Assembly: GCF_024347475.1 (NCBI RefSeq)
Contig: NZ_AP025487.1
Coordinates: 1,488,001 to 1,552,000, forward strand
Length of the DNA: 64,000 bases
Reading direction: 5' to 3'
Source of the DNA: Vibrio fortis
GTDB taxonomy: Bacteria; Pseudomonadota; Gammaproteobacteria; Enterobacterales; Vibrionaceae
The position numbers and the translations under genes were made by a program. Under the pieces are notes generated by a model. It searched no databases. It had not been told where the DNA came from and saw only the letters and a list, made by a program, of their open reading frames with translations. Positions 1-10,258 of this stretch are shown in pieces; within the stretch, counting starts at the first letter, position 1, and the number at the start of each line of letters is the position of its first letter.

Positions 1-2434
1 AGTTGGTGGTATTGGTTCATCATCAAGTATTAATTTGTTGGGTGATGATACTGGAGAAGCTGGTAATGATGTTCTTATTTCTCGCAGCCCAACAACGAAC
101 ACAGCATACTATGGTGGTTCAGGTATTGATGTAGCATACCTTGTAGGTCAGAGTACCGACTATACCTTTAGTACAGTAGGATCTCCTGACTTCCGCTTAA
201 CTCATACTGGAACGGGTAATGCAAAACATGACTTTTATAGCATCGAATCGTTGTATTTCTCTGACGGAAAGTTTGAAGTCCAAAATGGCAATTTAGTTAA
301 AGTCGCTGAGGTTTATGAGCTAAATATCGATATCGATTTATACGATAATGACGGAAGTGAAGTTGTCAGCGAAGTGTCAGTTAGCAATGTACCTGATGGG
401 GCAGTTCTTTCTATTGGTACCGATAATGGCGATGGTACTTGGAGTATTCCGGTTAATTCTCTAGACGCTGATGGGAAAGTAACGATCCAAGTTGAAAGTC
501 TAGTTGGGTCCATGCCTAACCTTGTTGTTACAGCAGGCGCGCAGGAAATCGACAGCAATGGCGAACCGTTAGATTTGCCAAAATATGCACAGGATGAAAC
601 AGGTAACATTCATAAACCTGAAACTAACCCTAATGGTGATAACACTATAACGGGGGGCAAAGGTGAGGATGTATTATTAGGAGATTCAGGCGGATTTGTA
701 ACTAATGTTACCCCTGGTGTTAATTACAACATTGCTTTGGTTGTTGACGTCTCAGGAAGTATGGGATGGAACACGACAGATGGTGACGGAAATACAATAA
801 CACGCATTGCTATGCTTCAAGATGCTCTGAAGCTATTAGCCGCAGATCTTGCGTCTCACGATGGGACGATCAATTTGAAATTAATCGGGTTTGAGTACGA
901 TGTAGTCGTTGAATTTTCAGTCAATGATTTACAACCTAATAGTCAAGGGTATCTGGACTTAATTGACACCATAGATAACGAGTTAGACCCAGATGATGGT
1001 GGTACTGGTTACGATGATGCTTTAGCTTCTGCAAATGCGTGGTTTGATACTCAGACGGTCGATAGTAATACCGAAAATTTGACGTTTTTCTTAACAGATG
1101 GCCAACCAGCGAGTAGCACTATTGAAGAAGCGCTTACTGAGTTTGCTGAGCTGAGTACTAAGTCGAGCGTTATGGCTATAGGAATTGGTAACGATATTAA
1201 CGACTCAATCTTGAAGTTCTTTGACAATACTTCTTCTACTGGCCTCGCTGCAGTACCAGGTTTCGGGACTGAAACTAAGCTAATCGATGTTTCTAATCAT
1301 GGCTTTACAAATGTTAGTGATGATTACTATTCCTCTAGTGTATCTATCAGTGGTAATAAAGTTGTCCTATCTGACTACGATTGGTATTCAGATAGCGCGG
1401 TCGAATCAATTCGAACTCAAGAGTTTACCGTGGCCAAAGACAGTAGCTCTGTAAAGTTTGACGTTTACTTAAGTAAAAGTAATTTCACTTGGTACCTATA
1501 CAATAGTAACGGCACGCTAGTTGATAGTTCGACGCTGAGCAAGCATAACGGTAACACCTCTGTTCTAATCGATGGCATCGCTTCTGGTGACTACTACATG
1601 GTCTTCTCTCATGACGCATCACAGCAAAAAAAGAATACTTCCGCAGAGATTGAAGACATTTTTGTTGTAGAGCCGTTACTTGCCCCCGCAGGAGAAGTAC
1701 AACTGGTCGATACTCCTAGCGAGCTACAGGCTGTGCTTCAAGGAGGCGAAATGATTAAAGATATCGCCGAATTGGGATCGGATACAGTAACAGGTGGGCA
1801 AGGTGCGGATATTTTATTCGGTGATAGTATCAACACCGATAACCTCCCGTGGAATACTGCAGGTAACCCTGCTAAGCCTTCTGACTTAGATGATGGTGCG
1901 GGTTTGCCTGCGTTAGAGCAGTTCCTTGAGCTAAAAAATGGTACCACACCAAGTGAGTTGGAGGTCTATGAGTACATTAAATCTAATCACGAATTGTTTA
2001 ATGTCGATAGTGATACACGCGGAGGTGATGACACGTTAGATGGCGGAGAAGGTGATGACATTCTATATGGCCAAGGCGGTGACGATACATTGATTGGAGG
2101 CTTGGGTGATGACATCCTAACCGGTGGTGAAGGAGAGGATATCTTTAGTTGGGTCGACATGGATGATGGCTCGTCAGACACCATTACTGATTTCAGTGTT
2201 GCTGATGGAGATAAGCTTGATTTATCTGAGTTGCTGGCAGATCTTGAGACGGACGATATAAATGCTCTGCTGAATAACATCGAAGGCTCGATCACTGATA
2301 ACGGCAATGGTGGCTCAGCACTAACCATTGATAAAGGTGGAGAGTCGATGACGATTGAGTTTAATAATGTCACTTCTTCAGAGTTAACGGATTATCTGTT
2401 TAATCAGGATGGTTTGAAGTACACAGATAGTTAA
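1..2434 (+). CDS. Large type I-secreted RTX adhesin, 3' part (5' end outside window)
   Basis: The frame is open from base 2, before any start codon, so this is the C-terminal ~810 residues of a larger protein. In order it shows an Ig-like T1SS/VCBS-type repeat (about bases 330-560), a glycine/aspartate-rich linker, a von Willebrand A domain with a DVSGS MIDAS motif near base 750, a beta-rich domain resembling bacterial pre-peptidase C-terminal domains (about 1320-1670), and RTX nonapeptides of the GGxGDDxL type (about 2020-2150). It ends in an acidic, hydrophobic tail typical of the VCA0849-class type I secretion signal. Proteins with this layout (LapA-like) are exported by an ABC/MFP/TolC system and hold cells on surfaces or in biofilms. 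The adhesin role is inferred from family; the secretion-type C-terminus is directly visible. Confidence 0.85.
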   Translation, partial: VGGIGSSSSINLLGDDTGEAGNDVLISRSPTTNTAYYGGSGIDVAYLVGQSTDYTFSTVGSPDFRLTHTGTGNAKHDFYSIESLYFSDGKFEVQNGNLVKVAEVYELNIDIDLYDNDGSEVVSEVSVSNVPDGAVLSIGTDNGDGTWSIPVNSLDADGKVTIQVESLVGSMPNLVVTAGAQEIDSNGEPLDLPKYAQDETGNIHKPETNPNGDNTITGGKGEDVLLGDSGGFVTNVTPGVNYNIALVVDVSGSMGWNTTDGDGNTITRIAMLQDALKLLAADLASHDGTINLKLIGFEYDVVVEFSVNDLQPNSQGYLDLIDTIDNELDPDDGGTGYDDALASANAWFDTQTVDSNTENLTFFLTDGQPASSTIEEALTEFAELSTKSSVMAIGIGNDINDSILKFFDNTSSTGLAAVPGFGTETKLIDVSNHGFTNVSDDYYSSSVSISGNKVVLSDYDWYSDSAVESIRTQEFTVAKDSSSVKFDVYLSKSNFTWYLYNSNGTLVDSSTLSKHNGNTSVLIDGIASGDYYMVFSHDASQQKKNTSAEIEDIFVVEPLLAPAGEVQLVDTPSELQAVLQGGEMIKDIAELGSDTVTGGQGADILFGDSINTDNLPWNTAGNPAKPSDLDDGAGLPALEQFLELKNGTTPSELEVYEYIKSNHELFNVDSDTRGGDDTLDGGEGDDILYGQGGDDTLIGGLGDDILTGGEGEDIFSWVDMDDGSSDTITDFSVADGDKLDLSELLADLETDDINALLNNIEGSITDNGNGGSALTIDKGGESMTIEFNNVTSSELTDYLFNQDGLKYTDS

Positions 2435-2460
2435 CCTCAATTAAAGTTAACTAGATAACA

Positions 2461-2488
2461 AAAGGGTCACCAAACGGTGACCCTTTTT
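2461..2488. terminator. Intrinsic terminator shared by the adhesin and rlmI
   Basis: GGGTCACC (2464-2471) pairs with GGTGACCC (2476-2483) around an AAAC loop, followed by five T on the plus strand. Read on the minus strand, the arm is followed by TTTTGTT, so the hairpin can also end rlmI transcription, which converges from the right. Confidence 0.85.
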
Positions 2489-2520
2489 AATGCGTAATCT
2501 TTAATTAGATCAGACGTTGT

Positions 2521-3714
2521 TTAAAGAACCTTACACGCAAAACCTTTCAGGTAGAAGCCTTCTGGATAAGCGGTATCTGTTAGGTGGTCTGCAGCTTGTT
2601 CAAAGCGCTCGACAAACTTAACCGTGCGACCAGCATCAATTGCAGCATCAGCGATGATTTTCTGGAATAGGTCTGTGCCCATGAGTCCAGAGCACGAGTA
2701 AGTAAGCAGCGTGCCACCAGGTTTCAGGATTTGCATCGCTAACATGTTTACGTCTTTGTAGCCGTTTGCACCTGAAGTTAGGTTGTTTTTGCTCGAAACG
2801 AACTTTGGCGGATCCATGATCACAACATCGAACTTCGTGCCTTGGTCACGGTATTCGCGCAGAAGCTTAAATACATCAGCATTCAAGAACACCGCGCGTT
2901 TTTTTGAAATATCGAATTCGTTTAATTCAGCATTGTGTTTAGCCGTGTCTAAAGCAAGCTGTGAAACGTCAGCGTTGATAACGCGCTTTGCGTCACCTTT
3001 AAGCGCGTATAGACCAAAACCACCGGTATAAGAGAAGCAGTTCAAGACTTCTTTGTCTTTTACGTACTTCATTGATTCTTTGCGGCTGTCACGTTGGTCT
3101 AGATAGAAACCAGTTTTGTGGCCCTCAACGATATTAACGCTGATTTTTACGCCATTCTCTTCGATTACAACAGACTTAGGTGGTTCTTCACCATGAAGAA
3201 CGCCGACAGTTTGTTCAAGGCCTTCTTTTTTACGTACCGCAACATCCGAACGCTCGTATACATTGCAGTCAGGGAAGCACTCCACGAGAGCCGCCACAAG
3301 TTCAGATTTGTGATATTCCGCACCAGCACTGAGTAGTTGGCATACTAGAAAGTTCCGATATTTATCGATAGTGATGCCCGGCAAACCATCAGATTCAGCT
3401 GCGATTAGTCGATAGCCAGTAAGACCGTCACGAACAATGATGTCTTCGCGAAGCATTTGTGCGTCTTTGATACGTTTAACAAAAAATGCTTTATCGATGT
3501 CTTCTTTTTCAAACGTCCAAACACGAGCTCGAATTTGAGAAGCAGGAGAGTAGGCTGCTTTTGCTAGCCATTGACCGTTGCTTGCGAAAACGTCGACTGT
3601 TTCACCAAGTTGCGGCTCACCTGTTACTTTGTCGATACCACGAGAGAATACCCATGGGTGTTTGCGGCGTAGCGACTTATCACGGCCTTTTGCTAGTTGA
3701 ATCGATGGAGTCAT
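2521..3714 (-). CDS. rlmI: 23S rRNA m5C1962 methyltransferase RlmI
   Basis: The 397 residues match the length of E. coli RlmI (YccW, 396). An N-terminal PUA domain (about residues 3-75) is followed by an EEHD-like linker and a Rossmann methyltransferase domain. Visible motifs are [10 protein letters not shown] (SAM binding), the acidic IMDPPKF motif IV and YSCSG, which carries the cysteine region of the class. It methylates C1962 of 23S rRNA using SAM. It is transcribed alone, converges with the adhesin gene, and lies near yccX/tusE/yccA as in enterics. Confidence 0.93.
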   Translation of the reverse strand: MTPSIQLAKGRDKSLRRKHPWVFSRGIDKVTGEPQLGETVDVFASNGQWLAKAAYSPASQIRARVWTFEKEDIDKAFFVKRIKDAQMLREDIIVRDGLTGYRLIAAESDGLPGITIDKYRNFLVCQLLSAGAEYHKSELVAALVECFPDCNVYERSDVAVRKKEGLEQTVGVLHGEEPPKSVVIEENGVKISVNIVEGHKTGFYLDQRDSRKESMKYVKDKEVLNCFSYTGGFGLYALKGDAKRVINADVSQLALDTAKHNAELNEFDISKKRAVFLNADVFKLLREYRDQGTKFDVVIMDPPKFVSSKNNLTSGANGYKDVNMLAMQILKPGGTLLTYSCSGLMGTDLFQKIIADAAIDAGRTVKFVERFEQAADHLTDTAYPEGFYLKGFACKVL

Positions 3715-3798
3715 AGTTTACTCTGATTGTTTGAATTCGAAGGTGGTGTATTGTCAGGGAAGAGACTAGCAAAATCAAACGACAAAGACGTCAGATAC

Positions 3799-3823
3799 AA
3801 AAAAGGGCCGCAACTGCGGCCCT
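3799..3823 (-). terminator. Intrinsic terminator of the chemoreceptor gene
   Basis: On the minus strand GGGCCGC and GCGGCCC arms (3805-3811 and 3816-3822) with a 4-nt loop are followed by six T. It lies 20 bases beyond the stop of the chemoreceptor. Confidence 0.85.
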
Positions 3824-3843
3824 AATCGTCAAGATTGGTACTT

Positions 3844-5262
3844 TTAGGCTTTAAGACCAGTAAGTAATCCTTCCATTGAATCACTTTGTTGACGGAGTTG
3901 GTCAACGTTAGCGTTACTCTTGCTGATCATCTCGCAGATGTTGTTTGATTGGTTACGAATCTCTTCAACACTTTGTGCAATGTTGTCTGCAACGACACCT
4001 TGTTCTTCAGCAGCCGTAGCAATTTGAGTGCTGCTGTCTGAAATAGATTGGTTTTTCTCTGCCAATGATCCAATTTCAACGTTCACTTCAGACATCAGTG
4101 TTTGTCCTTCGTTCGCGTTGTTTACCGTCACTTCCATTAGTTTAGTCAGAGACTGGCTGTTACGTTGTAGCGCTTCAATCATACTTTGGATTTCAACCGT
4201 CGCTTGCTGTGTACGGCCAGCAAGGGCACGAACTTCGTCTGCAACGACAGCAAAGCCACGGCCTTGCTCACCAGCACGAGCTGCTTCAATCGCAGCATTT
4301 AATGCAAGCAGGTTAGTCTGCTCTGAAATAGCATTGATGGTCGTTACTACTTCGTCGATTTGCGCAGCATTGGCGTCTAGCTCTTCAACCGCTTGCGAAG
4401 CAGATTGAATCTCTTGAGACAGATTAGAGATAGAGGCAAGTGTGTTTGATACTTTGTGTTGACCGCTTTCAGCAACCCCATGCGCATCCATTGTTTGAGT
4501 GCTGGATTCATGCGCTAAGTTTGCAACCTCGCGAATGGTTGACGCCATCTCTTCAGTCGCGCTTGCTAAGCTATTTAGATGCTCTTGTTGAACGCCTGAA
4601 ATATCTGAACTTTGTTGAGTAGATTGGTTAAGATCAGAGCTAATTTGCTGCATTAAAGCAACAGACTCTTGAATCGAAAGCACCATCTTTTGCTCACGCT
4701 CTGCTACCTTATCAATAGTGATGGCAATTTCACTGAATTCGTCACGAACTAGGAAGTAGTTCATACGTCCCGTTAGATCGCCGTCTGCAAGCGTGTTAAG
4801 AGCTTTGTTCATTGAGAACATCGCACCGCCGATAAAGGTCATGATGTAATAGACACAGAGACCGATGAGAGTCAGGGTAATACCGATAATGGTGATTTGA
4901 GTCGTTGACAGTGCAGACCATAGGTTTTGGTCGTGCGTTGCAACTAAGCTAAATGCACCATTCATTACTGATACAGCACCTTCGCCGAAGCCTAAAGAGA
5001 TAGTATCAGACTGACTGATAAGTTGTGCTACCTGGTCACGAGACAGTTGGCCTGCTTCAATAAGACCTTTCATTAGCATCAGTTCATCTTGGTAAAGGTG
5101 GACCAAAAGCGCGTCTGCAGCACTATCTAGAACGAGAGTTAAGATAACGAGAGCTAATACAGGGAGTAGAAAAAGAAGGTAGAACTTTTCTTGAATCTTT
5201 AGGTGGATGAGATATTTGTCAATCCAACGGAAAGGGATTTCTTTCATATTAATGGTGCTCAA
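3844..5262 (-). CDS. Methyl-accepting chemotaxis protein
   Basis: The 472-residue receptor has one membrane helix near residues 27-48, a short periplasmic part of only about 75 residues, a second helix near 125-150, a HAMP linker and a long coiled-coil signalling domain. The hairpin tip is canonical ([19 protein letters not shown], then [16 protein letters not shown]), so it should contact CheA/CheW. There is no C-terminal NWETF-type CheR/CheB tether. The small sensing domain does not reveal the ligand. The longest frame starts at a TTG with a weak GGTGGA upstream; an ATG five codons in (5247) is the alternative. Confidence 0.9.
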   Translation of the reverse strand: MSTINMKEIPFRWIDKYLIHLKIQEKFYLLFLLPVLALVILTLVLDSAADALLVHLYQDELMLMKGLIEAGQLSRDQVAQLISQSDTISLGFGEGAVSVMNGAFSLVATHDQNLWSALSTTQITIIGITLTLIGLCVYYIMTFIGGAMFSMNKALNTLADGDLTGRMNYFLVRDEFSEIAITIDKVAEREQKMVLSIQESVALMQQISSDLNQSTQQSSDISGVQQEHLNSLASATEEMASTIREVANLAHESSTQTMDAHGVAESGQHKVSNTLASISNLSQEIQSASQAVEELDANAAQIDEVVTTINAISEQTNLLALNAAIEAARAGEQGRGFAVVADEVRALAGRTQQATVEIQSMIEALQRNSQSLTKLMEVTVNNANEGQTLMSEVNVEIGSLAEKNQSISDSSTQIATAAEEQGVVADNIAQSVEEIRNQSNNICEMISKSNANVDQLRQQSDSMEGLLTGLKA

Positions 5263-5335
5263 ATAATTCCACCCAACTAGGGCGGATGAATAGATTTATC
5301 AACTATATCACCCAAGTAAATTATGAGGCAATGTT

Positions 5336-5623
5336 ATGGATCGTTCCCATCGTATATTTCTGGTAACAGGTCATGTTCAATGTGTTGGTTTCAGATACTC
5401 AACACGCATAAGAGCATTGGACTTAGGGCTAACAGGCTATGCAAAGAACCTAAATAATGGTGATGTTGAGGTGCTTGCAATCGGCAATAACACTAAAATT
5501 GAGGAGCTGCACACATGGCTTCATAAAGGACCAGATACTGCTAACGTAGATCGTGTAGAGGAGCAGGATGCTGCTGGTATAAAGATTGATGATACCAACA
5601 GCAAATACTTTCAAGTTCTTTGA
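5336..5623 (+). CDS. yccX: Acylphosphatase
   Basis: This 95-residue protein has the acylphosphatase fold signature. Arg20 in the GHVQCVGFRY loop and Asn38 in GYAKNLNNG correspond to the catalytic pair. It hydrolyses acyl phosphates in the cytoplasm. The usual motif is VQGVGFR; here the first glycine is cysteine (Cys16), a local oddity next to the phosphate-binding loop. The gene sits between rlmI and tusE/yccA, as in E. coli, and diverges from the chemoreceptor. Confidence 0.9.
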   Translation: MDRSHRIFLVTGHVQCVGFRYSTRIRALDLGLTGYAKNLNNGDVEVLAIGNNTKIEELHTWLHKGPDTANVDRVEEQDAAGIKIDDTNSKYFQVL

Positions 5624-5663
5624 AACGTGAAGTTGTTATTCAGTGAGTGATGATTGAAGCGCT

Positions 5664-5993
5664 TTATAAGCATTTTGCAGGTTTAGGAAGGCCAGCTAGC
5701 TTAGTTGCTTGCTTGGCTGGACCCTTTTTAAACAGCTTAAACAGGTACTTACTGTTGCCTTTTTCAGGGCCATGAGCTTTCTCCATTGCTTTTACAAGCA
5801 TGCGGACAGCGGGAGATGTATTGAACTCTTCATAGAAATCACGGACGAAATGAACGACTTCTAGGTGAGCTTCGGTGAGTTCAATTCCTTCATCATCGGC
5901 CAGAATCTCGATCATTCCTTCTTCCCATTGCGTGTGGTCTAAAAGATAGCCTTGAGCGTCAGTTTCGATTTGTTTTCCGTTATATTCAAACAT
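5664..5993 (-). CDS. tusE: Sulfurtransferase TusE (DsrC family)
   Basis: The 109 residues match the TusE/DsrC family over their full length, including the conserved penultimate cysteine (PAKCL end). That cysteine accepts persulfide sulfur from TusBCD and passes it to MnmA for 2-thiolation of tRNA wobble uridine. The second conserved cysteine of dissimilatory DsrC is absent, which fits the tRNA-modification subtype. The adjacent yccX and yccA reproduce the enteric neighbourhood. Confidence 0.93.
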   Translation of the reverse strand: MFEYNGKQIETDAQGYLLDHTQWEEGMIEILADDEGIELTEAHLEVVHFVRDFYEEFNTSPAVRMLVKAMEKAHGPEKGNSKYLFKLFKKGPAKQATKLAGLPKPAKCL

Positions 5994-6075
5994 GTTTAAT
6001 CCAGAGTCATATCAATCAGCGGCGTAGGATACATTACTCAGCAATATTTCCCAACAAATAATAGCCAATAGAAAA

Positions 6076-6104
6076 CAAAAAGCCCAAGACGAATCTTGGG
6101 CTTT
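6076..6104 (-). terminator. Intrinsic terminator of yccA
   Basis: AAAGCCCAAGA (6079-6089) and TCTTGGGCTTT (6094-6104) enclose a CGAA tetraloop. On the minus strand the arm continues into TTTTTGTTTTC. It lies 27 bases past the yccA stop and ends that transcript before tusE. Confidence 0.88.
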
Positions 6105-6130
6105 GCGGGATTAATAAGTTGACGATGTTA

Positions 6131-6796
6131 TTAGTCGTCGTTACCCATAATACCTAGAATGCTCAGTAGGCTGATGAAGATGTTGTAGATAGATACATAC
6201 AGCGTCACTGTCGCTGAAATGTAGTTAGTTTCACCGCCACGGATGATACCTTGAGTTGTCATCAAGATAGCCATTGTAGAGAACACAATAAATAGGCTGC
6301 TAAGCGCTAGATGTAGAACTGTTGATTGGATGAAAATGCTCGCAATCATACCAACAACTAGCACTACGAATAGTGAAAGCATTAGGCCACCCATCATCGA
6401 TAGGTCGCGCTTAGTAGTTAGTGCATAAGCTGATGCTGCCATAAATGATAGTGCAGTACCGCCCAGAGCAGTCAGTACCACGTCGCCCATGCCCGCACCG
6501 ATGTACGCGTTAAGAAGAGGGCCAATGGTGTAACCTAGGAAACCTGTAAACAGGAATGTGAATACTAGACCCATGCTGTTATCACGGTTCTTCTCTGTTA
6601 GGAAAAGTAGACCGTAGAAACCAACCAGCATAATAATTAGACCTGGACGAGGCAGGTTCAGTGCCATCGAAATACCTGCTACAACAGCAGACCAAAGTAG
6701 TGTCATTGAAAGTAACGCGTAGGTGTTACGCAGTACTTTATTTGTTTGCAGAGCGCTCTCTTGAGAAGCTGTGCGAGAAAACATAGGGCTGTTCAT
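6131..6796 (-). CDS. yccA: Bax inhibitor-1/YccA family membrane protein, FtsH modulator
   Basis: The 221-residue protein is almost entirely hydrophobic with about seven membrane helices and a short polar N-terminus, the pattern of the BI-1/YccA (TMBIM) family. E. coli YccA is an inner-membrane substrate and inhibitor of the FtsH protease. The C-terminal GNDD tail and internal helix pattern fit. It is a single gene ended by a strong hairpin. Confidence 0.9.
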   Translation of the reverse strand: MNSPMFSRTASQESALQTNKVLRNTYALLSMTLLWSAVVAGISMALNLPRPGLIIMLVGFYGLLFLTEKNRDNSMGLVFTFLFTGFLGYTIGPLLNAYIGAGMGDVVLTALGGTALSFMAASAYALTTKRDLSMMGGLMLSLFVVLVVGMIASIFIQSTVLHLALSSLFIVFSTMAILMTTQGIIRGGETNYISATVTLYVSIYNIFISLLSILGIMGNDD

Positions 6797-6975
6797 AATC
6801 TTCCTCGTAAGGTGATATCAATAGTTATTAGTACATTTATGGGGCTGAAAGTTCGAAAAATCAAGCCTTTCATTAAATTTGTCTACTTAAAATGATAATC
6901 AAAATAGAGAGTTAAGTGTTTTTCAAGGTGTAACACAATGTAACTGTGCGACGGTATCATATCCTCTAAAATAGA

Positions 6976-6999
6976 AAGGGCAGCAAAAATAGCTGCCCT
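6976..6999 (-). terminator. Intrinsic terminator of the aap operon
   Basis: GGGCAGC (6978-6984) and GCTGCCC (6992-6998) form a stem. On the minus strand it is followed by TTTCTATTTT. It closes the aapJQMP operon just after aapP. Confidence 0.75.
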
Positions 7000-7017
7000 G
7001 TTAGGTAGATACCGATT

Positions 7018-7782
7018 CTAGTGGTGAAGAATCTGGCTCAAGAAGTTTTGAGTTCGATCAGATTGTGGATTCTCAAAGAAGTCGACAGGATTGTTTTCTT
7101 CGATGATCTCTCCGGCATCCATAAATATCACTCGGTCGGCAACTTCTTTCGCAAAACCCATTTCGTGCGTTACACACAGCATGGTCATGCCTTCTTCAGC
7201 AAGCTCAACCATAACATCTAGAACCTCACGAACCATCTCAGGATCGAGTGCGGAAGTCGGTTCATCAAATAACATAACTTGTGGGTTCATACACAGAGAG
7301 CGTGCAATCGCGACACGTTGCTGTTGACCACCAGAGAGCTGGCCTGGGAACTTGTCTGCTTGATCTGGGATCTTAACACGCTCAAGGTATTTCATCGCGA
7401 TCGCTTCTGCTTCTTCTTTAGGCATCTTCTTCACCCAAATTGGAGCAAGGGTACAGTTCTCCAAAACCGTTAGGTGAGGGAAGAGGTTAAAGTGTTGGAA
7501 ACACATACCAACTTCTCTACGCACCGCTTCGATATTCTTTAAGTCTTCGGTTAGTTCATTACCAGAAACAAAAATATGGCCTTTTTGATGCTCCTCTAAA
7601 CGGTTGATGCATCGAATCATGGTCGATTTACCAGAACCCGAAGGGCCACAGATTACGATTTTCTCACCTTTCTTAACTTCTAGATTGATGTTCTTAAGAA
7701 CGTGGAACTCACCGTACCACTTATTCATGTCTTTCAATTCAATCATCAATTCTTGAGATTCGTTGTTTTGTTGTTGCGTCAT
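7018..7782 (-). CDS. aapP: General L-amino acid ABC transporter, ATPase AapP
   Basis: The 254-residue ABC ATPase belongs to the polar amino acid uptake class. Visible motifs are Walker [10 protein letters not shown], signature [13 protein letters not shown], Walker [13 protein letters not shown] and the switch histidine in CVTHEMG. It powers the AapQM permease in the inner membrane. It is the last gene of an operon, 22 bases after aapM. Confidence 0.93.
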   Translation of the reverse strand: MTQQQNNESQELMIELKDMNKWYGEFHVLKNINLEVKKGEKIVICGPSGSGKSTMIRCINRLEEHQKGHIFVSGNELTEDLKNIEAVRREVGMCFQHFNLFPHLTVLENCTLAPIWVKKMPKEEAEAIAMKYLERVKIPDQADKFPGQLSGGQQQRVAIARSLCMNPQVMLFDEPTSALDPEMVREVLDVMVELAEEGMTMLCVTHEMGFAKEVADRVIFMDAGEIIEENNPVDFFENPQSDRTQNFLSQILHH

Positions 7783-7804
7783 AATACGTCCTTGATCTCT
7801 TTAA

Positions 7805-8902
7805 CTATCGTTTGTGACCGGTGTGAAGTCTGTTTTCTAGCCATATCGAGTATCTCGACATACCAAAACAGAACACCCAGAACACTAACGCGACAAATAC
7901 ATAACTTTCTGTTGCAAAGCCTAGCCACTCAGGGTCGGTGTTAGCGGCTTGACCGATACCCAATACATCGAACATACCGATGATAAGAACCAGACTGGTA
8001 TCTTTAAACAGGCCGATAAAGGTGTTTACGATCGATGGGATCGTAATCTTTAGCGCTTGAGGAAGAATGATAAGCCCCATTTTCTTCCAGTAGGTTAGGC
8101 CAAGTGCATCTGCTGCTTCATATTGACCCTTAGGAATTGCCTGTAAGCCACCACGGATAACCTCCGCCATGTAAGCTGCACTGAATAGCACCACACCGAC
8201 AAGAGCACGAAGTAGTTTGTCTGTTTCTGAACCAGCTGATAGGAACAGTGGAAGCATTACAGATGCCATGAACAGAACAGTAATAAGAGGCACACCACGC
8301 CAGATTTCGATATACACAGTACAGATACTACGAATAATCGGCATTTCTGAGCGTCGTCCAAGCGCGAGCGCAACACCAATAGGCAGTGAAACCACGATAC
8401 CCACGAGTGCGATGATTAACGTAACCAGCAATCCGCCCCATTTGTGTGTCTCTACAACCTCTAACCCGAACACACCACCATAAAGTAGAGCTGCGATTAG
8501 GAATGGATAGATGTTAACGAAGAATAGCCAAATCCATGTACGCTTTGGTGTTCCTTCGTAGGCTAGTAAACCAACGAAGACAGCAAGCGTGAAGTAGAAT
8601 AGGCGAGGACGCCACAGCTCTGCTTCAGGGTAGAAGCCGTACATGAACTGTTCCCAACGTACACTGATGAATACCCAACATGCGCCATCGCTTGTACAAG
8701 CGTCACGTGTTGTGCCTACCCAGTCTGCGTTTAAGATGGCCCAGTCAAAGACAGTCCAAATTAATGAGAATGCGAAGTAACCGAGAATTACGGTAACAAC
8801 ACTATTCACAGGACCGTTAAATAGGTTTTTTCTAAGCCAACCTACGACACCCACCGTGTTTGCTGGAGGTGGTAGATCAGGCTGAAATTGATGTGTGCTC
8901 AT
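7805..8902 (-). CDS. aapM: General L-amino acid ABC transporter, permease AapM
   Basis: The 365-residue inner-membrane protein has an N-terminal helix, a soluble segment rich in Trp/Cys, further helices and a C-terminal BPD_transp_1 domain. The EAA loop (EAADALGLTYWKKM then LPQALKITIP) contacts the ATPase. Only one nucleotide separates its start from the aapQ stop, so translation is probably coupled. It forms the channel together with AapQ. Confidence 0.92.
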   Translation of the reverse strand: MSTHQFQPDLPPPANTVGVVGWLRKNLFNGPVNSVVTVILGYFAFSLIWTVFDWAILNADWVGTTRDACTSDGACWVFISVRWEQFMYGFYPEAELWRPRLFYFTLAVFVGLLAYEGTPKRTWIWLFFVNIYPFLIAALLYGGVFGLEVVETHKWGGLLVTLIIALVGIVVSLPIGVALALGRRSEMPIIRSICTVYIEIWRGVPLITVLFMASVMLPLFLSAGSETDKLLRALVGVVLFSAAYMAEVIRGGLQAIPKGQYEAADALGLTYWKKMGLIILPQALKITIPSIVNTFIGLFKDTSLVLIIGMFDVLGIGQAANTDPEWLGFATESYVFVALVFWVFCFGMSRYSIWLENRLHTGHKR

Positions 8903-8903
8903 T

Positions 8904-10109
8904 TTATCTCTCCACCAATGCTACTTTACGGTTATAGATATTCATTAACGCAGAGGTTAATAAGCTCAATGTGAGGTAAACGGCCATCGTCATCGCGATA
9001 ATCTCAATCGCTTGACCGGTTTGGTTAAGAGTTGTACCTGCGAATACTGAAACCAAATCAGGATAACCAATCGCCATTGCTAGAGATGAGTTTTTAGTTA
9101 GGTTCAAGTATTGGCTTGTTAGCGGTGGGATGATAATTCTCAATGCTTGAGGAATGATCACCAGCTTCAAAGTACGAGAACGTGGCAAACCTAAAGACAT
9201 GGCTGCTTCAGTTTGACCGTGACTTACAGCATTAATACCAGAACGAACGATCTCCGCGATGAATGACGCAGTATAGATACTTAGCGCAAGCATAAGAGCG
9301 GCAAGTTCTGGGATGATGCTGATACCACCTTTGAAGTTAAAGCCTTTAAGCGCTGGATATTCAGCTGAAATTGGCATACCCATAATGAAGTAAACAATGA
9401 CAGGCAGGACAACAATTAAACCCAGAGCAATACGTCCCATTGGAGTCTGTTGGCCAGTAAGGCGTTGTTTGTTGTTTGCCCAAATGTTGATGATGATAGT
9501 CGCTACAATACCCGCAATGAAAGCGGCGATAACGATACTACTGCCGGCTTCAAAAACAGGCGCAGGGAAGTAAAGACCACGAACATTCAGGAAGATAGCT
9601 TCACCAAGGCTTAAGCTTTGACGAGCGGACGGTAGCGCTTGAAGAACAGCGAAATACCAGAAGAAAATTTGTAGTAGAAGCGGGACATTACGGAAAATTT
9701 CGATATAAACCGCTGCGAATCGGCTAACTAGCCAGTTCGATGAAAGACGCGCAATACCCATGGTAAAACCAAGAACCGTCGCTAGGATGATACCTAGAAC
9801 AGAAACGAGTGCGGTATTAAGTAGGCCAACAATGAATGTTCGACCGTAAGAAAAGGTTTCGTCATATTCGACGAGTGTTAAACCGATACCAAAGCCAGCT
9901 TCTTGGCTAAGGAAATCGAAACCGGTAGCGATGCCGCGAGCATCCAAGTTCGTTAACGCATTGTTGACAATGGTATAGAAGAAAGCGGCGAGTGCACCAA
10001 GAGCGATGATCTGAAAAATGACCGATCGGAAAGTTGGGTTATAAAGAAGGTTGGCGCTTTTAGCTTGGGGCTTTTCCTGGGAAGGAATAGAAGTGTTATT
10101 AGGTTTCAT
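8904..10109 (-). CDS. aapQ: General L-amino acid ABC transporter, permease AapQ
   Basis: The 401-residue polytopic permease shows the C-terminal BPD_transp_1 domain with an EAA-type loop (TEAAMSLGLPRSR, then IPQALRIIIP). An extended region between the first helix and the core is typical of AapQ/BztB. It pairs with AapM. It follows aapJ after about 150 bases containing a hairpin that may lower expression relative to the binding protein. Confidence 0.92.
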   Translation of the reverse strand: MKPNNTSIPSQEKPQAKSANLLYNPTFRSVIFQIIALGALAAFFYTIVNNALTNLDARGIATGFDFLSQEAGFGIGLTLVEYDETFSYGRTFIVGLLNTALVSVLGIILATVLGFTMGIARLSSNWLVSRFAAVYIEIFRNVPLLLQIFFWYFAVLQALPSARQSLSLGEAIFLNVRGLYFPAPVFEAGSSIVIAAFIAGIVATIIINIWANNKQRLTGQQTPMGRIALGLIVVLPVIVYFIMGMPISAEYPALKGFNFKGGISIIPELAALMLALSIYTASFIAEIVRSGINAVSHGQTEAAMSLGLPRSRTLKLVIIPQALRIIIPPLTSQYLNLTKNSSLAMAIGYPDLVSVFAGTTLNQTGQAIEIIAMTMAVYLTLSLLTSALMNIYNRKVALVER

Positions 10110-10138
10110 ACTGCAATAACCTCAAATCCATTTAACAG

Positions 10139-10160
10139 TTAGGGCGGAAATCCGCCCTAA
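10139..10160 (-). terminator. Intercistronic hairpin between aapJ and aapQ
   Basis: TTAGGGCGGA (10139-10148) pairs with TCCGCCCTAA (10151-10160). No good T-run follows on the minus strand, so it is more likely a leaky terminator or an mRNA 3'-end stabiliser protecting the aapJ message than a full stop signal. Confidence 0.55.
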
Positions 10161-10258
10161 TTTCGTGTTACTCAGTTGTAAATTCAGCGACTCTAGGTCA
10201 ATCAACTATATAAAGGATTGGCTAGAAGCCGCTGTGTAAAGTAATCACGTAGTGGCTA

